Positions 11,960 through 26,769 of a stretch of 64,000 bases of DNA are shown piece after piece. Positions within the stretch are counted from its first letter, which is position 1; each line of letters opens with the position of its first letter. Position numbers and translations under genes: made by a program. Under the pieces are notes generated by a model, which made no database searches, was not told the DNA's origin, and saw only the letters and a list, made by a program, of their open reading frames with translations. Source of the DNA: Sinohyriopsis cumingii (Eukaryota > Mollusca > Bivalvia > Unionida > Unionidae); contig CM068839.1 in NCBI GenBank assembly GCA_028554795.2, positions 46,531,440 to 46,595,439 on the forward strand. The letters run 5' to 3'.

Positions 11960-12395
11960 TATAAAAGGGAAATAATAATTAGCACACAGTGATAACAGTG
12001 ACATACTAATTAGCACACAGTGATGGAAATGACATAATAATTTAGCATAATAGAAGCAGTAACAGTGTAATTAACCCACAGTAGTAGCAGTGACATACTA
12101 GCTAGGGCACAGTGGTAGCAGTGACATAATAGCTAGGGTACAGTGGTAGCAGTGACATAATAGCTAGGGCAAAGTGGTAGCAGTGACATAATAGCTAGGG
12201 CACAGTGGTAGCAGTGACATAATAGCTAGGGCACAGTAGTAGCAATGGCATCATAATTAGAGGACAGTGGTGGCAGGCACATATTAATTATGGCAGAATA
12301 GTAGTGGTGACATGATAGCAAAAATGGCCAAGTAGTAGCGGTGATATAATAATTAGCCTACAAAGGTAGCAATGACACGGTAATCGCATGATATG
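11960..12395. repeat. 31-bp minisatellite, ~13 copies
   Basis: Unit gtggtagcagtgacataata plus gctagggcaca. The central copies (about 12090-12240) are nearly identical and the outer copies are diverged, as expected when expansion happens inside the array. Confidence 0.9.
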
Positions 12396-12399
12396 TTAT

Positions 12400-13325
12400 T
12401 TTCAGCACAAGGAACACTTTTGCAATTGGATGAACTAACCAATGATAACAGGATTAAGATGAAATTCGTCTGCTTCCATTTTTTATTTTGTGCACTCTAA
12501 CCGTAATTCAGATGCTTTAGTTCTGATAGCCAACGTTTTGAAATTGTGCTCTTTTATGTCATCAATAAATATGAAATTCAGGTAAGTGTTGAAGGAATTT
12601 GTATTATACCTCACTAAAATAATATAATAGTGTCGGGCTTTTAAAACCATTTTGCAGAGTTAAATGCCTGGTAGGATTAAAAACTCATTAAAGGTCACGT
12701 GTCTTCATTCATTAAGTTATATGTGTGTCATTTTAATTGTAATTCATTCTAAATCTCAATAATGAAAATGCCTGTTAATGTATAGTGAATATCTAATTAT
12801 TTTGTTGTAAATAAACGTGTTGGTTTGAACCCGAATTCCACAAAGGTCTCTATTTTGTAATGTTCATTGTTAAATGGCAGAGGTTGATAACTTGCTTCCA
12901 CAGTAAATGGTGATTTACAAGTGTTCCCATAATTATAATGTAAAACAATTGATTTCACTGAGTAATCACATTTGTTATACCATATCAAACATTATCAGTT
13001 TTCTACTACATTATGTTTGTTTCCCTCTACATAACATGTTTAGCTATGCAATATGGCAATTAAATTCTCATATGATAATGTATCAATATAATGAGCACTA
13101 ACCTAGAGTGAAATTATCATATGGCAGCTGTACCATGTTCGATCCGCTTCTTTAAGTACATTAATTGCTTGTTTTAGCTGAATATAAATTCGTTCTTTTC
13201 ATTTTTTTGCGGGAATTATGTTATACCCTTCATCAAACGCATCAGAAAAGTATGAAGTATTCTTGAAAGGTAATAAATAACTAGGCCCATGGTGTTACGC
13301 ATTCGTCGTTATCACGTTATCTAAG
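12400..13325. other. AT-rich stretch, no gene seen
   Basis: Frames at 12797-12988 and 12907-13101 are low-complexity AT translations without motifs. A cag|gtaagt splice-donor match at about 12580 is treated as a finding only. Confidence 0.45.
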
Positions 13326-13329
13326 CTCC

Positions 13330-13500
13330 ATATTCCCACCAGTGCGCTGTCATATTGAGCGCTCTCCGACCATTGCCAGCCAATTAAATTCAGTAAAGCG
13401 CTGTATTATCGATATTTTCGGGGAGCTTCGCTCGTTACCACTGTCACCACTATCACTTCTCAACCGGCGTCCTGACAGTTCTGTGAAATACACATAGCGT
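13330..13500. other. GC-elevated island next to (CT)n, possible regulatory or exon sequence
   Basis: About 170 bp with visibly higher GC than its surroundings, ending at a (CT)n tract. The minus strand is open (13350-13589) and reads ELSGRRLRSDSGDSGNERSS before the GA-repeat part. It could be an exon, a promoter-proximal element, or neither. I recognise no protein family. Confidence 0.2.
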
Positions 13501-13501
13501 T

Positions 13502-13507
13502 TCTCTC

Positions 13508-13559
<52 letters not shown>
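13502..13559. repeat. (CT)n microsatellite
   Basis: About 58 bp of CT dinucleotides with one interruption (ctctgtct). Confidence 0.97.
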
Positions 13560-13561
<2 letters not shown>

Positions 13562-13619
13562 ATTGGACCGAATACCAGGCTGGACACAAACAACGGACAT
13601 TATGAATAGCGAATAATCA

Positions 13620-15765
13620 ACGCCATCACCAAACCAAATAATACAAATTATATCCCATTTACGTTATGCATGAAGGTACTAAGAATGTATTAGAACATCA
13701 TGGTGTAACATGATAATAAAGATATTTGCAAATACTATTAATAGTAATCAGTTGCGGAACATGTACTTGGATAAATGGTATCCGAAAAATTGTGTACATT
13801 TCATACAATGGTGTTTCGTTGATAAGAATGCATTAAGAGATTGAGACTTTGTCAGTGACACGCTGGACGCATCATGATTAATTCGATTGTCTTTTAATGT
13901 TCCTTATGTATTGCTAATAGGGTAAGTAGGTCCACCGCATGTTTGATTTTCAGAAGAATCTCGAGTTAATCGAATTGTAGTGGTTTCGAATCTAGCGTTG
14001 TTTTCTTTTTTGTGGATATGGGTTTTTGTGGTTATTCATTTGTTTACAAAAATCAAGTGATTCGCCAACACATTGGGTGGCACACATCTTGCACTTTAGA
14101 AGTATTATTACATTTTGGGTTAAAAATTATGACTTCAGATTGGTGGTCTATACTATATCACCACCGAAATTTCGTACATTGTGCTCTCCAGACATTAGGA
14201 TGATTTATTCTAGTGCCAATTTTTCCATAATGTTTTGTACGTTTGGGTAGTAGGCTGGATAGCAAGGGCACTCGCTTGCTGAATTTATTGGTTTTGTATT
14301 TCAGGAAGAATCGCGTGCTCTTGTTTTGTTAATAGCCTTCTCGACGTAGTTATTTCTGTGTCTTGCTCTTTTAAGGTGCCTCCATGGATCATTACGGCAA
14401 CGAAAACTGATTATTGTGCGTTCGTTGTGAAATCCTGACATGCGTCATAGTTTTGTTTTCAAAGACCAGTCCATGCCCTTCTAATGTTGCCATTTACATT
14501 TCAGGATGGTTGAATTCGACAATTAAGGCTATTTCTGTCCGTTATTACGGCTTTCCATTGTGTCTAAATATCAACCAATCTACACATATATGAAATAAAG
14601 CGTGTGTGCTTTTTATCAAGAAGCACATTAATTTTCTAGAGCGGAATATTGAATTTGAAAGGTATCATTGAGATGCTAGAGGGGCTGTTCATAATGGAAT
14701 TAGTAAGTATGCATTGTCCATTTTAGAGTATAACATGGTTGTTTCATTTTACAATGTTAGGCTATATTATCACGTGTATGTTGCATGAAACACCGGGATA
14801 GCTTACAAAATTTACATTTCAGACATTTATGGTGCTATTCTGAATACCAAATACTGGGCATAAAATTAGAAGAAAACAAACCAAATACATACAGTATGTC
14901 TGCAAACGGTTTGACAGAGCACAAATGAAACCTTTGAATCCGAGAGCGTAGCCTCCTTATGTATGACTATTACATATCTAGTAATCCTAATAAGCACTTC
15001 AACAGTAACTATACAAAAATCCTTCTTTAGATGAATCAGTATTCCGGAACAGTTGGTATAAACATGAGATCACTAATGTCTTAAATATCCGATGTTATGG
15101 TACTGAAGATAAAGCAAGCATATCAATAATACTGTTACTTGAAATGAGTCTCATTCCGAGTGATGGCTCTATAGTCCTTGTTTATCTCTGTTTCCAAGGA
15201 CCTGTATGCAACAATAATTGTAAACTGAAAGTTTCTTTAACTCGCAAAGAAACCCAATAATTTTTTCTGTAAGCATCTAATAACCACGTGACACTATACT
15301 TCTATACTTAAACACCTTCATGTTTTCTTCTTTTGACTTCAAATGTATACGACTTGTTAACAAGTTTTATCGAGCCGAGTACTTCACAAAATGCATACAA
15401 AAAACAAGATCCCAATGCCCAGTACTAAGAATTATATATCAAATAACTAAATGCGTATCTCTACAAATATAAGAGAAGTCCCTATCACAAACCAATTAAA
15501 GAGGGTCCATCATAAGAAACTAATCCACGATATCATCAAGCCCTATAAATACGTCACATTATAGCGTATACTCATTAATTGGATGATTAATTGAGTTGAA
15601 AATATCTTCCCAACACTGACATCAACTTACCTTTAAATTCGAACAGCGTTACAAACGGAGACGCAGATGTAAGTAACAAAACTTACATTATTCTTGACTT
15701 ATTTCATCTAGTACATCATATTACCAATCTGGCGACACAATGACACATATGAATGCCCCAGCGAT
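13620..15765. other. AT-rich stretch, no gene seen
   Basis: Frames at 14012-14250 are short and lack motifs. Nothing else was recognised. Confidence 0.45.
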
Positions 15766-15769
15766 GACC

Positions 15770-15945
15770 AACGCACGCGTTGTACTGTCCCCTCGGACGA
15801 CAAAATCGCACGTTCTTCTGCCGGCTTGGTGACAAAACCATACAGTATTCTGTCGGTCTGGTGTAAAAACTGCACAGTCTTCTGCCCTCTAACTACAAAC
15901 TCAAAGCTTCCTCTGCCGTCTGACGACAAAACCACATATTCGAGT
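15770..15945. repeat. ~41-bp GC-richer minisatellite, 4 copies
   Basis: The unit approximates ctgccgtctgacgacaaaac plus cacacagtctt, with clear but diverged copies. A 114-codon minus-strand frame (15708-16052) runs through it. The frame has no family match that I know and probably stays open because stops are absent from the unit. Confidence 0.7.
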
Positions 15946-15949
15946 ATGT

Positions 15950-16373
15950 GTGGCAAAAACGTCAATGATGGGTTGACCTTACGGTACTTTCGTTGACCCG
16001 CTTTATCATATCGGTTCTTTGCAAACCCGCTTGCAACTTCAGGAGTTAACAAAGTTCCATTTTCTTTTATTCAGATATAATTTAATATTGATTATTTTTT
16101 TAATACATTCATTAGGATTAATAAATTACTTATTTGCTTTTCGCTTTGTATTCACCACTTTGGATTTTTGTGAACTCATTTCAAAACATTCTGAATTTTA
16201 TGATTGTGTTATGTCAGGACATTGAAGGCTATTTTGATTTATTCGGAGCATTCTATAATTTTTGACCATTTGATATGGCATATAATCACTTGGGTTTTAA
16301 TTAACACTACTGTTTATTTCTTTTTGATTTTTACTTTGTACTTTATAGAAATAAACTAATTGTTCATTTTACA
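15950..16373. other. AT-rich stretch, no gene seen
   Basis: Only a short low-complexity frame (16019-16225, plus). It lies between a minisatellite and a SINE. Confidence 0.45.
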
Positions 16374-16381
16374 AAAATCGC

Positions 16382-16638
16382 GAGGCCCCGAGTGGCCGAG
16401 TGGTCTAAAGCGCTCTCCGTTACAGATCACTGCCATCTCACCTCTGTCTGCGGCGGTTCGAGTCTCGGATTCAGCCAATGTGGGTATGTGAGAAAGCTTG
16501 CCATTAGCTTCTCGACTGTCGGTGGTTCTTTCTGGGGATTTCCCGGGTTCTTCCTCCACCATTAATACTGGCCGCCATGTATAGCCTATCGTGTGCTGAA
16601 AAATGGCGTTAAGCCCCACAACAACAACAACTACTACT
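16382..16638 (+). mobile_element. tRNA-derived SINE, full length, with 8-bp target-site duplication
   Basis: The head is a tRNA-Leu/Ser-like promoter: box A tggccgagtggtctaaag near 16392 and box B ggttcgagtc near 16455. The tail reads tactggccgccatgtatag, then gtgctgaaaaatggcgttaa, then an (ACA)n end. A related tail is common in mollusc SINEs (recalled family knowledge). The element is bounded by aaaatcgc at 16374-16381 and 16639-16646, a perfect 8-bp duplication. It was presumably copied by the machinery of a LINE sharing its 3' end. It is not a functional tRNA gene: there is no acceptor-stem pairing and the body is far too long. Related copies lie at 61798-62045 and 46709-46900. Confidence 0.9.
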
Positions 16639-16849
16639 AAAATCGCTGCTTTCGCTTTCTTTCTGTTACTTAATTTAATGCCAAGAGCCGTAAGATCTTA
16701 ATATTAACTTGTCGACAATTGGGGGAGATAACACTTTCATGACGATAATTTTTTGAATACTTTTGTGAATAAAAATAATAAAGCAGAGACATACTATGAT
16801 AATTTATTTTTGGAATACTTATATGCAGACACAATCTTACTGCAGAGTC

Positions 16850-18555
16850 AGACCATATGAATATATTGCGGTAAAATTAGTCAGATTGTATTTGTCAATA
16901 AAATCAGATTGTACTTGTACGTTAGATTGTACTTGTCAATGAAGTCCGATTATACTTGTCATTGAACTTCTATTGCACTTGTCAAAAGTCTAATTGTTCT
17001 TGTCAAAGTCCTGTTTGACTTATCAAAGTCCGATTGTACTTGACAAATAAGTCCGATTGTACTTATCGCAAAGTCTGATACTATTTATTAAGGTCCGATT
17101 GTACTTGTCACATAAATCAGATTGTGCTTGTCACTTAAATCAGATTGAACCTGACACATAAATCAGATTGTACTTGTCACATAAATAAGATTGAACTTGT
17201 CATATAAATCAAATTGTACCTGTCACATAAATCAGATTGTACTTGTCACATAAATCAAATTGTCCTTGTCACATAAATCCGATTGACTTATCAAAGTCCG
17301 ATTGTACTTGACAAATAAGTCCGATTGTACTTATCGCAAAGTCTGATACTATTTATCAAGGTCAGATTGTACTTGTCACATAAATCAGATTGTACTTGTC
17401 ACATAAATCGGATTGCACGTATCGTATAGATCCGATTGTACTTGTTACTTAAATCAGATTGTACTTGTCACATACGTCAGATTGTACTTGTCACATAAGT
17501 CAGATTGTATTTGTCACATTAGTCAGATTGTACTTGTTACATAAGTCAGATTGTACCTGTCACATAAGTCAGATTGTACTTGTCATATAAATCAAGTTGT
17601 ACCTGTCACATAAATCAGATTTGTATTTGTTACATAAATCAGATTGTACTTGTCACTTAAATCAGATTGAACCTAACACATAAATCAGATTGTATTTGTC
17701 ACATAAGTCAGATTCAACTTGTCAGACTGTAGTTGTCACATAAATAAGATTAATCTTGTCATATCAATTAAATTGTACCTGTCACATAAATCAGATTGTA
17801 TATGTCACATAAATCAAATTGTACTTGCCACATAAGTCAGATTGTACTTGTCACATAAGTCAGATTGTATTTGTCACATAAATCAAATTGTCCTTGTCAC
17901 ATAAATCCGATTATACTTGTCACTTAAATCAGACTGTGCTTGTCACATAATTGAGATTGTACTTGTCACATAAGTCAGATTGTACTTGTCATATAAATGC
18001 GATTGTACTTGTCACATAACTCAGATTGAATTTGTTATATAAACGAAATTGTACCTGTCACATAAATCAGATTGTATTTATCACATAACTTAAGTTGTAC
18101 TTGTCACATAAGTCAGATTTTACTCAGATTGAACTTGTCATATAAATGAAATTATGCCTGTCACATAAATCAGATTGTATTTGTCACATACATCAAATTG
18201 TACTTGTCACATAAATCAGATTGTACTTGTCACATAAGTTAGATTGTACTTGTCAGATTTTACTTGTCACATAAGTCAGATTGAACTTGTAATATAAATG
18301 AAATTGTACCTGTCACATAAATCAGTTTGTATTTGTCACATAAATCAAATTGTACTTGCCACATAAGTCAGATTGTACTTGTCACATAAGTCAGATTGTA
18401 CTTGTCATATAAATCAAAATTGCACTTGTCACATAAATCAGATTTGCATTTGTTACATAAATCAGATTGTACTTGTCACATAAACCAGATTGTACTTGTC
18501 ACATAAACCAGATTGAACTTGTCACATGAGTCAGATTGTACTTGTCAGAAATATA
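16850..18555. repeat. 23-bp satellite, ~70 copies
   Basis: Unit cagattgtacttgtcacata plus aat. Copies differ at a few fixed positions (cagatt/caaatt/ccgatt; cataaat/cataagt), giving subfamilies. An 81-bp segment (17015-17095) recurs at 17283-17363 with one visible difference. Confidence 0.93.
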
Positions 18556-18589
18556 TGACTATGTTTTTTGACACGAAATTTGGATGTAT

Positions 18590-20165
18590 GATTATTATTG
18601 ATCTTAGTCTTAACAATGAGGAGTATAACATGCATTATTTATTATTGATTTGAGCCTTAATTGATTTGAGCCTTAACAATGAGGACTATGACATGCATTA
18701 TTTATTATTGATTTGAGCCTTAATTGATTTGAGCCTTAACAATGAGCACTGTGAAATACATTATTTATAATTGATATAACAAGTTGCATTATAGAATGCA
18801 TTATTTATTACCAATTGTAGTCTTAACATTTAGCACTATGACATGCATTATTTGTTACTGATTTGAGACTTTACAATCAGTAATATGACATGCATTATTT
18901 ATACTTGATTTAGCAAGTGGCACTATAACATGCATTATTTATTATTGATTTGAGATTGTACAATGAGCACTATGAAATACATTATTTAAAATTAATATAA
19001 CAAGTGGCACTATAGAATGCATTATTTGTTACTGACTTGAGAATCAGTTCTATAACAAAGATTATTTATTATTGATTCCTGACTTAACACTTAATTCTAT
19101 ATAATTTAGTATGTGTTTCTGACTTAAAAATGAGCGCTACAACATGCACTGTGTTACTGATTTAACAATCAGTGCTATAACAAACATTATTTATTATTGA
19201 TTTCTGACTTAAGAATAAATTACATAATATGAAGCATGTGTTATTGATTTAACAATGAACACTACAACATACATTATGTGTTATGGATTTAAGAATGAAC
19301 ACTCTACCATGCATTATTCATTATTGATTTAACACTGATCACTATACCACGCATTATTTGCTATTTATTTCCGACTTAAACATGATTTTTTCTACCTGCC
19401 TTATTTATTACTTATTTAACAATGAGTACTATAATATGCAATATTTGTTATTGATTTAACAATGAGTACTATAATATGCATTATTTGTTTCTGACTTTAC
19501 GCAGAATTCTATAACATGCATTATTTATTATTGATTTAATAATGAGTACTATGATACGCATTATTTGTTATTGATTTAACAATGAGTACTATAATATGCA
19601 TTATTTACTATTGCTTTAACAATGAGTACTATAATATGCAATATTTGTTATTGATTTAACAATGAGTACTATAATATGCATTATTTATTATTGATTTAAT
19701 AATGAGTACTATGATACGCATTATTTGTTATTGATTTAACAACGAATTATTCTATAAAATGCATTATTTATTATTGATTTAATAATGAGTACTATAATAT
19801 GCATTATTTGTTATTGATTTAACAATGAATTATATAACATGAATTATTTATAACTGATTTAACAATAAATGCTATAATATACAATATTTGTTTTCGACTT
19901 AATAATGAATTATATAACATGCATTATTTATTATTGATTCAGCAAAGAATTTTAAAACATGCATTATTTATAACTGATTTAACATGATTACTATAAGATA
20001 TAATATTTGTTATTGACTTGACAATGAATTATATAACATACATTATTTGTTATTGATTTAACAATGAATTCTATAACATGCATTATTTATAACTGATTTA
20101 ACAATGAGTATTATATTATGCATTATTTGTTACTGATTTAAGTATTAACAAGTAGTAATAGAATA
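18590..20165. repeat. ~40-bp satellite, ~38 copies
   Basis: Unit ttgatttaacaatgagtact plus ataatatgcattatttgtta. The centre (about 19400-19800) is most regular. The left end has variants with gagcctt. It begins about 40 bp after the 23-bp array with no shared unit. Confidence 0.92.
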
Positions 20166-20169
20166 TGCC

Positions 20170-20645
20170 TTAATTTTTTAAAATTTAACAATGAAAACAT
20201 TTTATGTAAATCATTACAGAACCTAAGTGTGTTTTTGGAAGATCACAACGACGCAAAACATGGCAAGCTTTTTCTAGAACCGTAGTACTATCGATTGACC
20301 TCTTGCGCCGATGTTGACGGCTAGAATTTGTCAATTAACTTAATCAAACACGTAACATTATGACAACAAAGTGCATTTTTTCTCTTGGGATTGAAGCCAA
20401 CGCATTATAGGATATTCATTAAAGGCCTGAGCAACGGTATAAATATCAGGTCCCGTCATAATAGTATAATCTCATGCCAACACTGTCCAATGTTGCTTAT
20501 ATGTGTTTTGATTTCAGCTCTTTATTCATTAAATATCCATATGACTATATGAATGAATGATAATGTCGACCTTACCATGTTTGTTTAATATACATCTAAT
20601 TGAATGATGACACAGAACTATAAAAACTGCGCGAAACGCAAATAT
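20170..20645. other. Unannotated spacer between satellites
   Basis: Mixed composition with no frame, RNA gene or repeat recognised. Confidence 0.45.
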
Positions 20646-21343
20646 CATTAAACACCATAACAGATCTACATAAACATTATACATCAGTACAGATATATAT
20701 CAATATTATGCGTCATTACTTGTCTACATAAATATTATACGCCATTAAATATCTATATAAATCTTATACATCATTACTTGTCAACATAATTACAGATCAC
20801 TATCAACATGAAACATCATTACATATTTATATCAACATTATACATCATTACAGTTTATATTGACATTAAATATCATTAAACATCGTTATATATTTATTTC
20901 AACAGTATACGTCATTACAGATCTATATTAATATTATACGTCATTAAAGATGTTTATCAACATTATGCATCATTACGGATCTATGTCAACATTATACATC
21001 ATTTCAGATTTATATGAACATTATACATGATTACAGATCTATTTCAACATTAAACATCGTTAAAGATCTATATCAACGTTGTACATCGCCACAGAGTTAA
21101 AGCTGAATTTAACACCATTACAGATCTTTATCAAAATTAAACACCATTACACACCTATATGAACATTATACTACATAACAGATCTATATGAACGTTATAA
21201 AACATTACATATCGATGTCAGAATTAAACATCATTACAAATCTATATCAACTTTATACGTCATTAAATATCTATATCAACGTTATACAACAATACAGATC
21301 TATATCAACATTAAACCTCATTAATCTTTATCAATACTATACA

Positions 21344-21344
<1 letters not shown>

Positions 21345-21431
<87 letters not shown>
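21345..21431. repeat. (CA)24 followed by (TA)20, copy 1
   Basis: CA tract 21345-21392, TA tract to 21431. Its partner at 24114-24242 has the same CA length and a longer TA tract. Confidence 0.97.
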
Positions 21432-21435
<4 letters not shown>

Positions 21436-22224
21436 CATCGTCACAGATTTTTATCGATATTGATCATCATTATAGATCTATATCAACATTATACATCATT
21501 ACAGATCTATATCAACATTATGTATCATTACAGATCTATATCAACATTATACATCATTACAGATCTATATCAACATTACACATCATTACAGATCTATATC
21601 AACATTATATATCATTACAGATCTATATCAACATTATATATCATTACAGATCTATATGAACGTTATACATGTTTATGGATCTATATCAACATCATACATC
21701 ATTACAGATCTATATCAACATTATACATCATTACAGACCTATATCGTTATTATACATCATTCCCGATATATATCAACATTATTTATTATTATAAATCTAT
21801 ATCGACATTAAACATAGTTACTGATTTATTTCAACATTACACATCGTTATAGGTCTGTATAAACAGTATACATAATTACTGATTTATTTCAACATTACAC
21901 ATCGTTATAGGTCTGTATAAACAGTATACATCATTACTTTTCTTTATCAACATTACACATCATCAGAGATCTGTATCAACATTATCGATCATTACAAATC
22001 TAAATCAACATTATACATCATTAAAGATCTACATCAAAATTATGTATCATTAGAAATTTATATCAATAGTATACATGACTACCTTTCTACATAAATATTA
22101 TAATCTATTCCAGATCTATATTAATATTGTGTATCAATACATATCTGTATCATCATTATACATCGTTACAGATATATATCAACATTATACAAGATTACAT
22201 ATCTATAGCAGCATTATACATCAT

Positions 22225-22227
<3 letters not shown>

Positions 22228-22285
<58 letters not shown>
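22228..22285. repeat. (TA)n microsatellite, copy 1
   Basis: About 58 bp. The partner in copy 2 is 25037-25130. A short (CA)n(TA)n follows at about 22345-22378. Confidence 0.97.
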
Positions 22286-22288
<3 letters not shown>

Positions 22289-22341
22289 CATTATACATCA
22301 TTACACAAATATATCAAGATTATACATCATTACAAACACAA

Positions 22342-22379
<38 letters not shown>

Positions 22380-24112
22380 GAATGTATATATAAACATTAT
22401 ACGTCATGACAAATCTGTTTCGATAATTATCATCATTATAGATCTATATCAACATAAAACATCTTTACAGATCAATAAATAAAACACAATTTGCGTCATT
22501 ATAGATCTGTATCTACTTTATGCATTATTACAGATCTATAACAACATTATACATCATTACAAATCTATATGGACTTTATTCATCATTGCAGATCTGTATC
22601 AAGTTTATACATTATTCCAGATCTATATCAAGATTATACATCATTACAGATCTATATCAACATTATACATCATTACAGATCTATATCAACATTATACATC
22701 ATTGCAGATCTATATCAACATTATACATCATTACAGATCTATATCAACATTATACATCATTACAGATCTATATCAACATTATACATCATTACAGATCTAT
22801 ATCAAGATTATACATCATTACAGATCTATATCAAGATTATACATCATTACAGATCTATATCAACATTATACATCATTACAGATCTATATCAACATTATAT
22901 ATCATTACAGATCTATATCAACATTATACATCATTGCAGATCTATATCAACATTATACATCATTGCAGATCTATATCAAGATTATACATCATTACAGATC
23001 TATATCAACATTATACATCATTGCAGATCTATATCAACATTATACATCATTACAGATCTATATCAACATTATACATCATTGCAGATCTATATCAACATTA
23101 TACATCATTGCAGATCTATATCAAGATTATACATCATTACAGATCTATATCAAGATTATACATCATTACAGATCTATATCAAGATTATACATCATTACAG
23201 ATCTATATCAACATTATACATCATTACAGATCTATATCAACATTATACATCATTACAGATCTATATCAACATTATACATCATTACAGATCTATATCAACA
23301 TTATACATCATTACAGATCTATATCAAGATTATACATCATTACAGATCTATATCAAGATTATACATCATTACAGATCTATATCAAGATTATACATCATTA
23401 CAGATCTATATCAAGATTATACATCATTACAGATCTACATAAACATTATACATCAGTACAGATATATATCAATATTATGCGTCATTACTTGTCTACATAA
23501 ATATTATACGCCATTAAATATCTATATAAATCTTATACATCATTACTTGTCAACATAATTACAGATCACTATCAACATGAAACATCATTACATATTTATA
23601 TCAACATTATACATCATTACAGTTTATACTGACATTAAATATCATTAAACATCGTTATATATTTATTTCAACAGTATACGTCATTACAGATCTATATTAA
23701 TATTATACGTCATTAAAGATGTTTATCAACATTATGCATCATTACGGATCTATGTCAACATTATACATCATTTCAGATTTATATGAACATTATACATGAT
23801 TACAGATCTATTTCAACATTAAACATCGTTAAAGATCTATATCAACGTTGTACATCGCCACAGAGTTAAAGCTGAATTTAACACCATTACAGATCTTTAT
23901 CAAAATTAAACACCATTACACACCTATATGAACATTATACTACATAACAGATCTATATGAACGTTATAAAACATTACATATCGATGTCAGAATTAAACAT
24001 CATTACAAATCTATATCAACTTTATACGTCATTAAATATCTATATCAACGTTATACAACAATACAGATCTATATCAACATTAAACCTCATTAATCTTTAT
24101 CAATACTATACA

Positions 24113-24246
<134 letters not shown>

Positions 24247-25035
24247 CATCGTCACAGATTTTTATCGATATTGATCATCATTATAGATCTATATCAACAT
24301 TATACATCATTACAGATCTATATCAACATTATGTATCATTACAGATCTATATCAACATTATACATCATTACAGATCTATATCAACATTACACATCATTAC
24401 AGATCTATATCAACATTATATATCATTACAGATCTATATCAACATTATATATCATTACAGATCTATATGAACGTTATACATGTTTATGGATCTATATCAA
24501 CATCATACATCATTACAGATCTATATCAACATTATACATCATTACAGACCTATATCGTTATTATACATCATTCCCGATATATATCAACATTATTTATTAT
24601 TATAAATCTATATCGACATTAAACATAGTTACTGATTTATTTCAACATTACACATCGTTATAGGTCTGTATAAACAGTATACATAATTACTGATTTATTT
24701 CAACATTACACATCGTTATAGGTCTGTATAAACAGTATACATCATTACTTTTCTTTATCAACATTACACATCATCAGAGATCTGTATCAACATTATCGAT
24801 CATTACAAATCTAAATCAACATTATACATCATTAAAGATCTACATCAAAATTATGTATCATTAGAAATTTATATCAATAGTATACATGACTACCTTTCTA
24901 CATAAATATTATAATCTATTCCAGATCTATATTAATATTGTGTATCAATACATATCTGTATCATCATTATACATCGTTACAGATATATATCAACATTATA
25001 CAAGATTACATATCTATAGCAGCATTATACATCAT

Positions 25036-25036
<1 letters not shown>

Positions 25037-25130
<94 letters not shown>
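25037..25130. repeat. (TA)n microsatellite, copy 2
   Basis: The partner of 22228-22285. The downstream offset between copies increases by 34 bp. Confidence 0.97.
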
Positions 25131-25133
<3 letters not shown>

Positions 25134-25186
25134 CATTATACATCATTACACAAATATATCAAGATTATACATCATTACAAACACAA

Positions 25187-25224
<38 letters not shown>

Positions 25225-26769
25225 GAATGTATATATAAACATTATACGTCATGACAAATCTGTTTCGATAATTATCATCATTATAGATCTATATCAACAT
25301 AAAACATCTTTACAGATCAATAAATAAAACACAATTTGCGTCATTATAGATCTGTATCTACTTTATGCATTATTACAGATCTATAACAACATTATACATC
25401 ATTACAAATCTATATGGACTTTATTCATCATTGCAGATCTGTATCAAGTTTATACATTATTCCAGATCTATATCAAGATTATACATCATTACAGATCTAT
25501 ATCAACATTATACATCATTACAGATCTATATCAACATTATACATCATTGCAGATCTATATCAACATTATACATCATTACAGATCTATATCAACATTATAC
25601 ATCATTACAGATCTATATCAACATTATACATCATTACAGATCTATATCAAGATTATACATCATTACAGATCTATATCAAGATTATACATCATTACAGATC
25701 TATATCAACATTATACATCATTACAGATCTATATCAACATTATATATCATTACAGATCTATATCAACATTATACATCATTGCAGATCTATATCAACATTA
25801 TACATCATTGCAGATCTATATCAAGATTATACATCATTACAGATCTATATCAACATTATACATCATTGCAGATCTATATCAACATTATACATCATTACAG
25901 ATCTATATCAACATTATACATCATTGCAGATCTATATCAACATTATACATCATTGCAGATCTATATCAAGATTATACATCATTACAGATCTATATCAAGA
26001 TTATACATCATTACAGATCTATATCAAGATTATACATCATTACAGATCTATATCAAGATTATACATCATTACAGATCTATATCAAGATTATACATCATTA
26101 CAGATCTATATCAACATTATACATCATTACAGATCTATATCAACATTATACATCATTACAGATCTATATCAAGATTATACATCATTACAGATCTATATCA
26201 AGATTATACATCATTACAGATCTATATCAAGATTATACATCATTACAGATCTATATCAAGATTATACATCATTACAGATCTATATCAACATTATACATCA
26301 TTACAGATCTATATCAACTTTATACATCATTACAGATCTATATCAACATTATACATCATTACAGATCTATATCAACATTATACATCATTACAGATCTATA
26401 TCAAGATTATACATCATTACAGATCTATATCAACATTATACATCATTACAGATCTATATCAACATTATACATCATTACAGATCTATATCAACATTATACA
26501 TCATTGCAGATTTATATCAACTTTATACATCATTGCAGATTTATATCAACTTTATACATCATTACAGTTTATATCAACATTATATATATATCAGCATTGT
26601 ACATTATTATATATCTATATTAACATTATGCATTATTACAGATCAATAACAATATTATGGCGTTTTACATGTTTACATAAATATTATAGACCAATTCAGA
26701 TTTATTTAAACATTAAACATCATTACACATCTACTTCTGCATTATTGAATATGGTGTAGACTTTAGAAG

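Larger units (their letters stand above)
20662..23430. repeat. Tandem segmental duplication, copy 1 (~2.77 kb)
   Basis: From agatctacataaacattata (20662) the sequence matches copy 2 at a constant offset of 2769 bp. The offset steps to 2811 after the first (TA)n tract and 2845 after the second. In the stretches compared, the only other difference noticed before the core array is one base (cagtttatatt against cagtttatact). Confidence 0.93.

Noticed and set aside
15708-16052. 114-codon minus-strand frame as a gene
   Set aside because: It is mostly built of a ~41-bp minisatellite and has no recognised family.
16385-16470. tRNA gene with leucine/serine-like A and B boxes
   Set aside because: It is the head of a SINE. 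The sequence continues into the family body and tail, and acceptor-stem pairing is absent.
10425-20165. CRISPR-like repeat arrays (regular 23-40 bp repeats)
   Set aside because: The repeats are contiguous without unique spacers and the setting is a eukaryotic genome.
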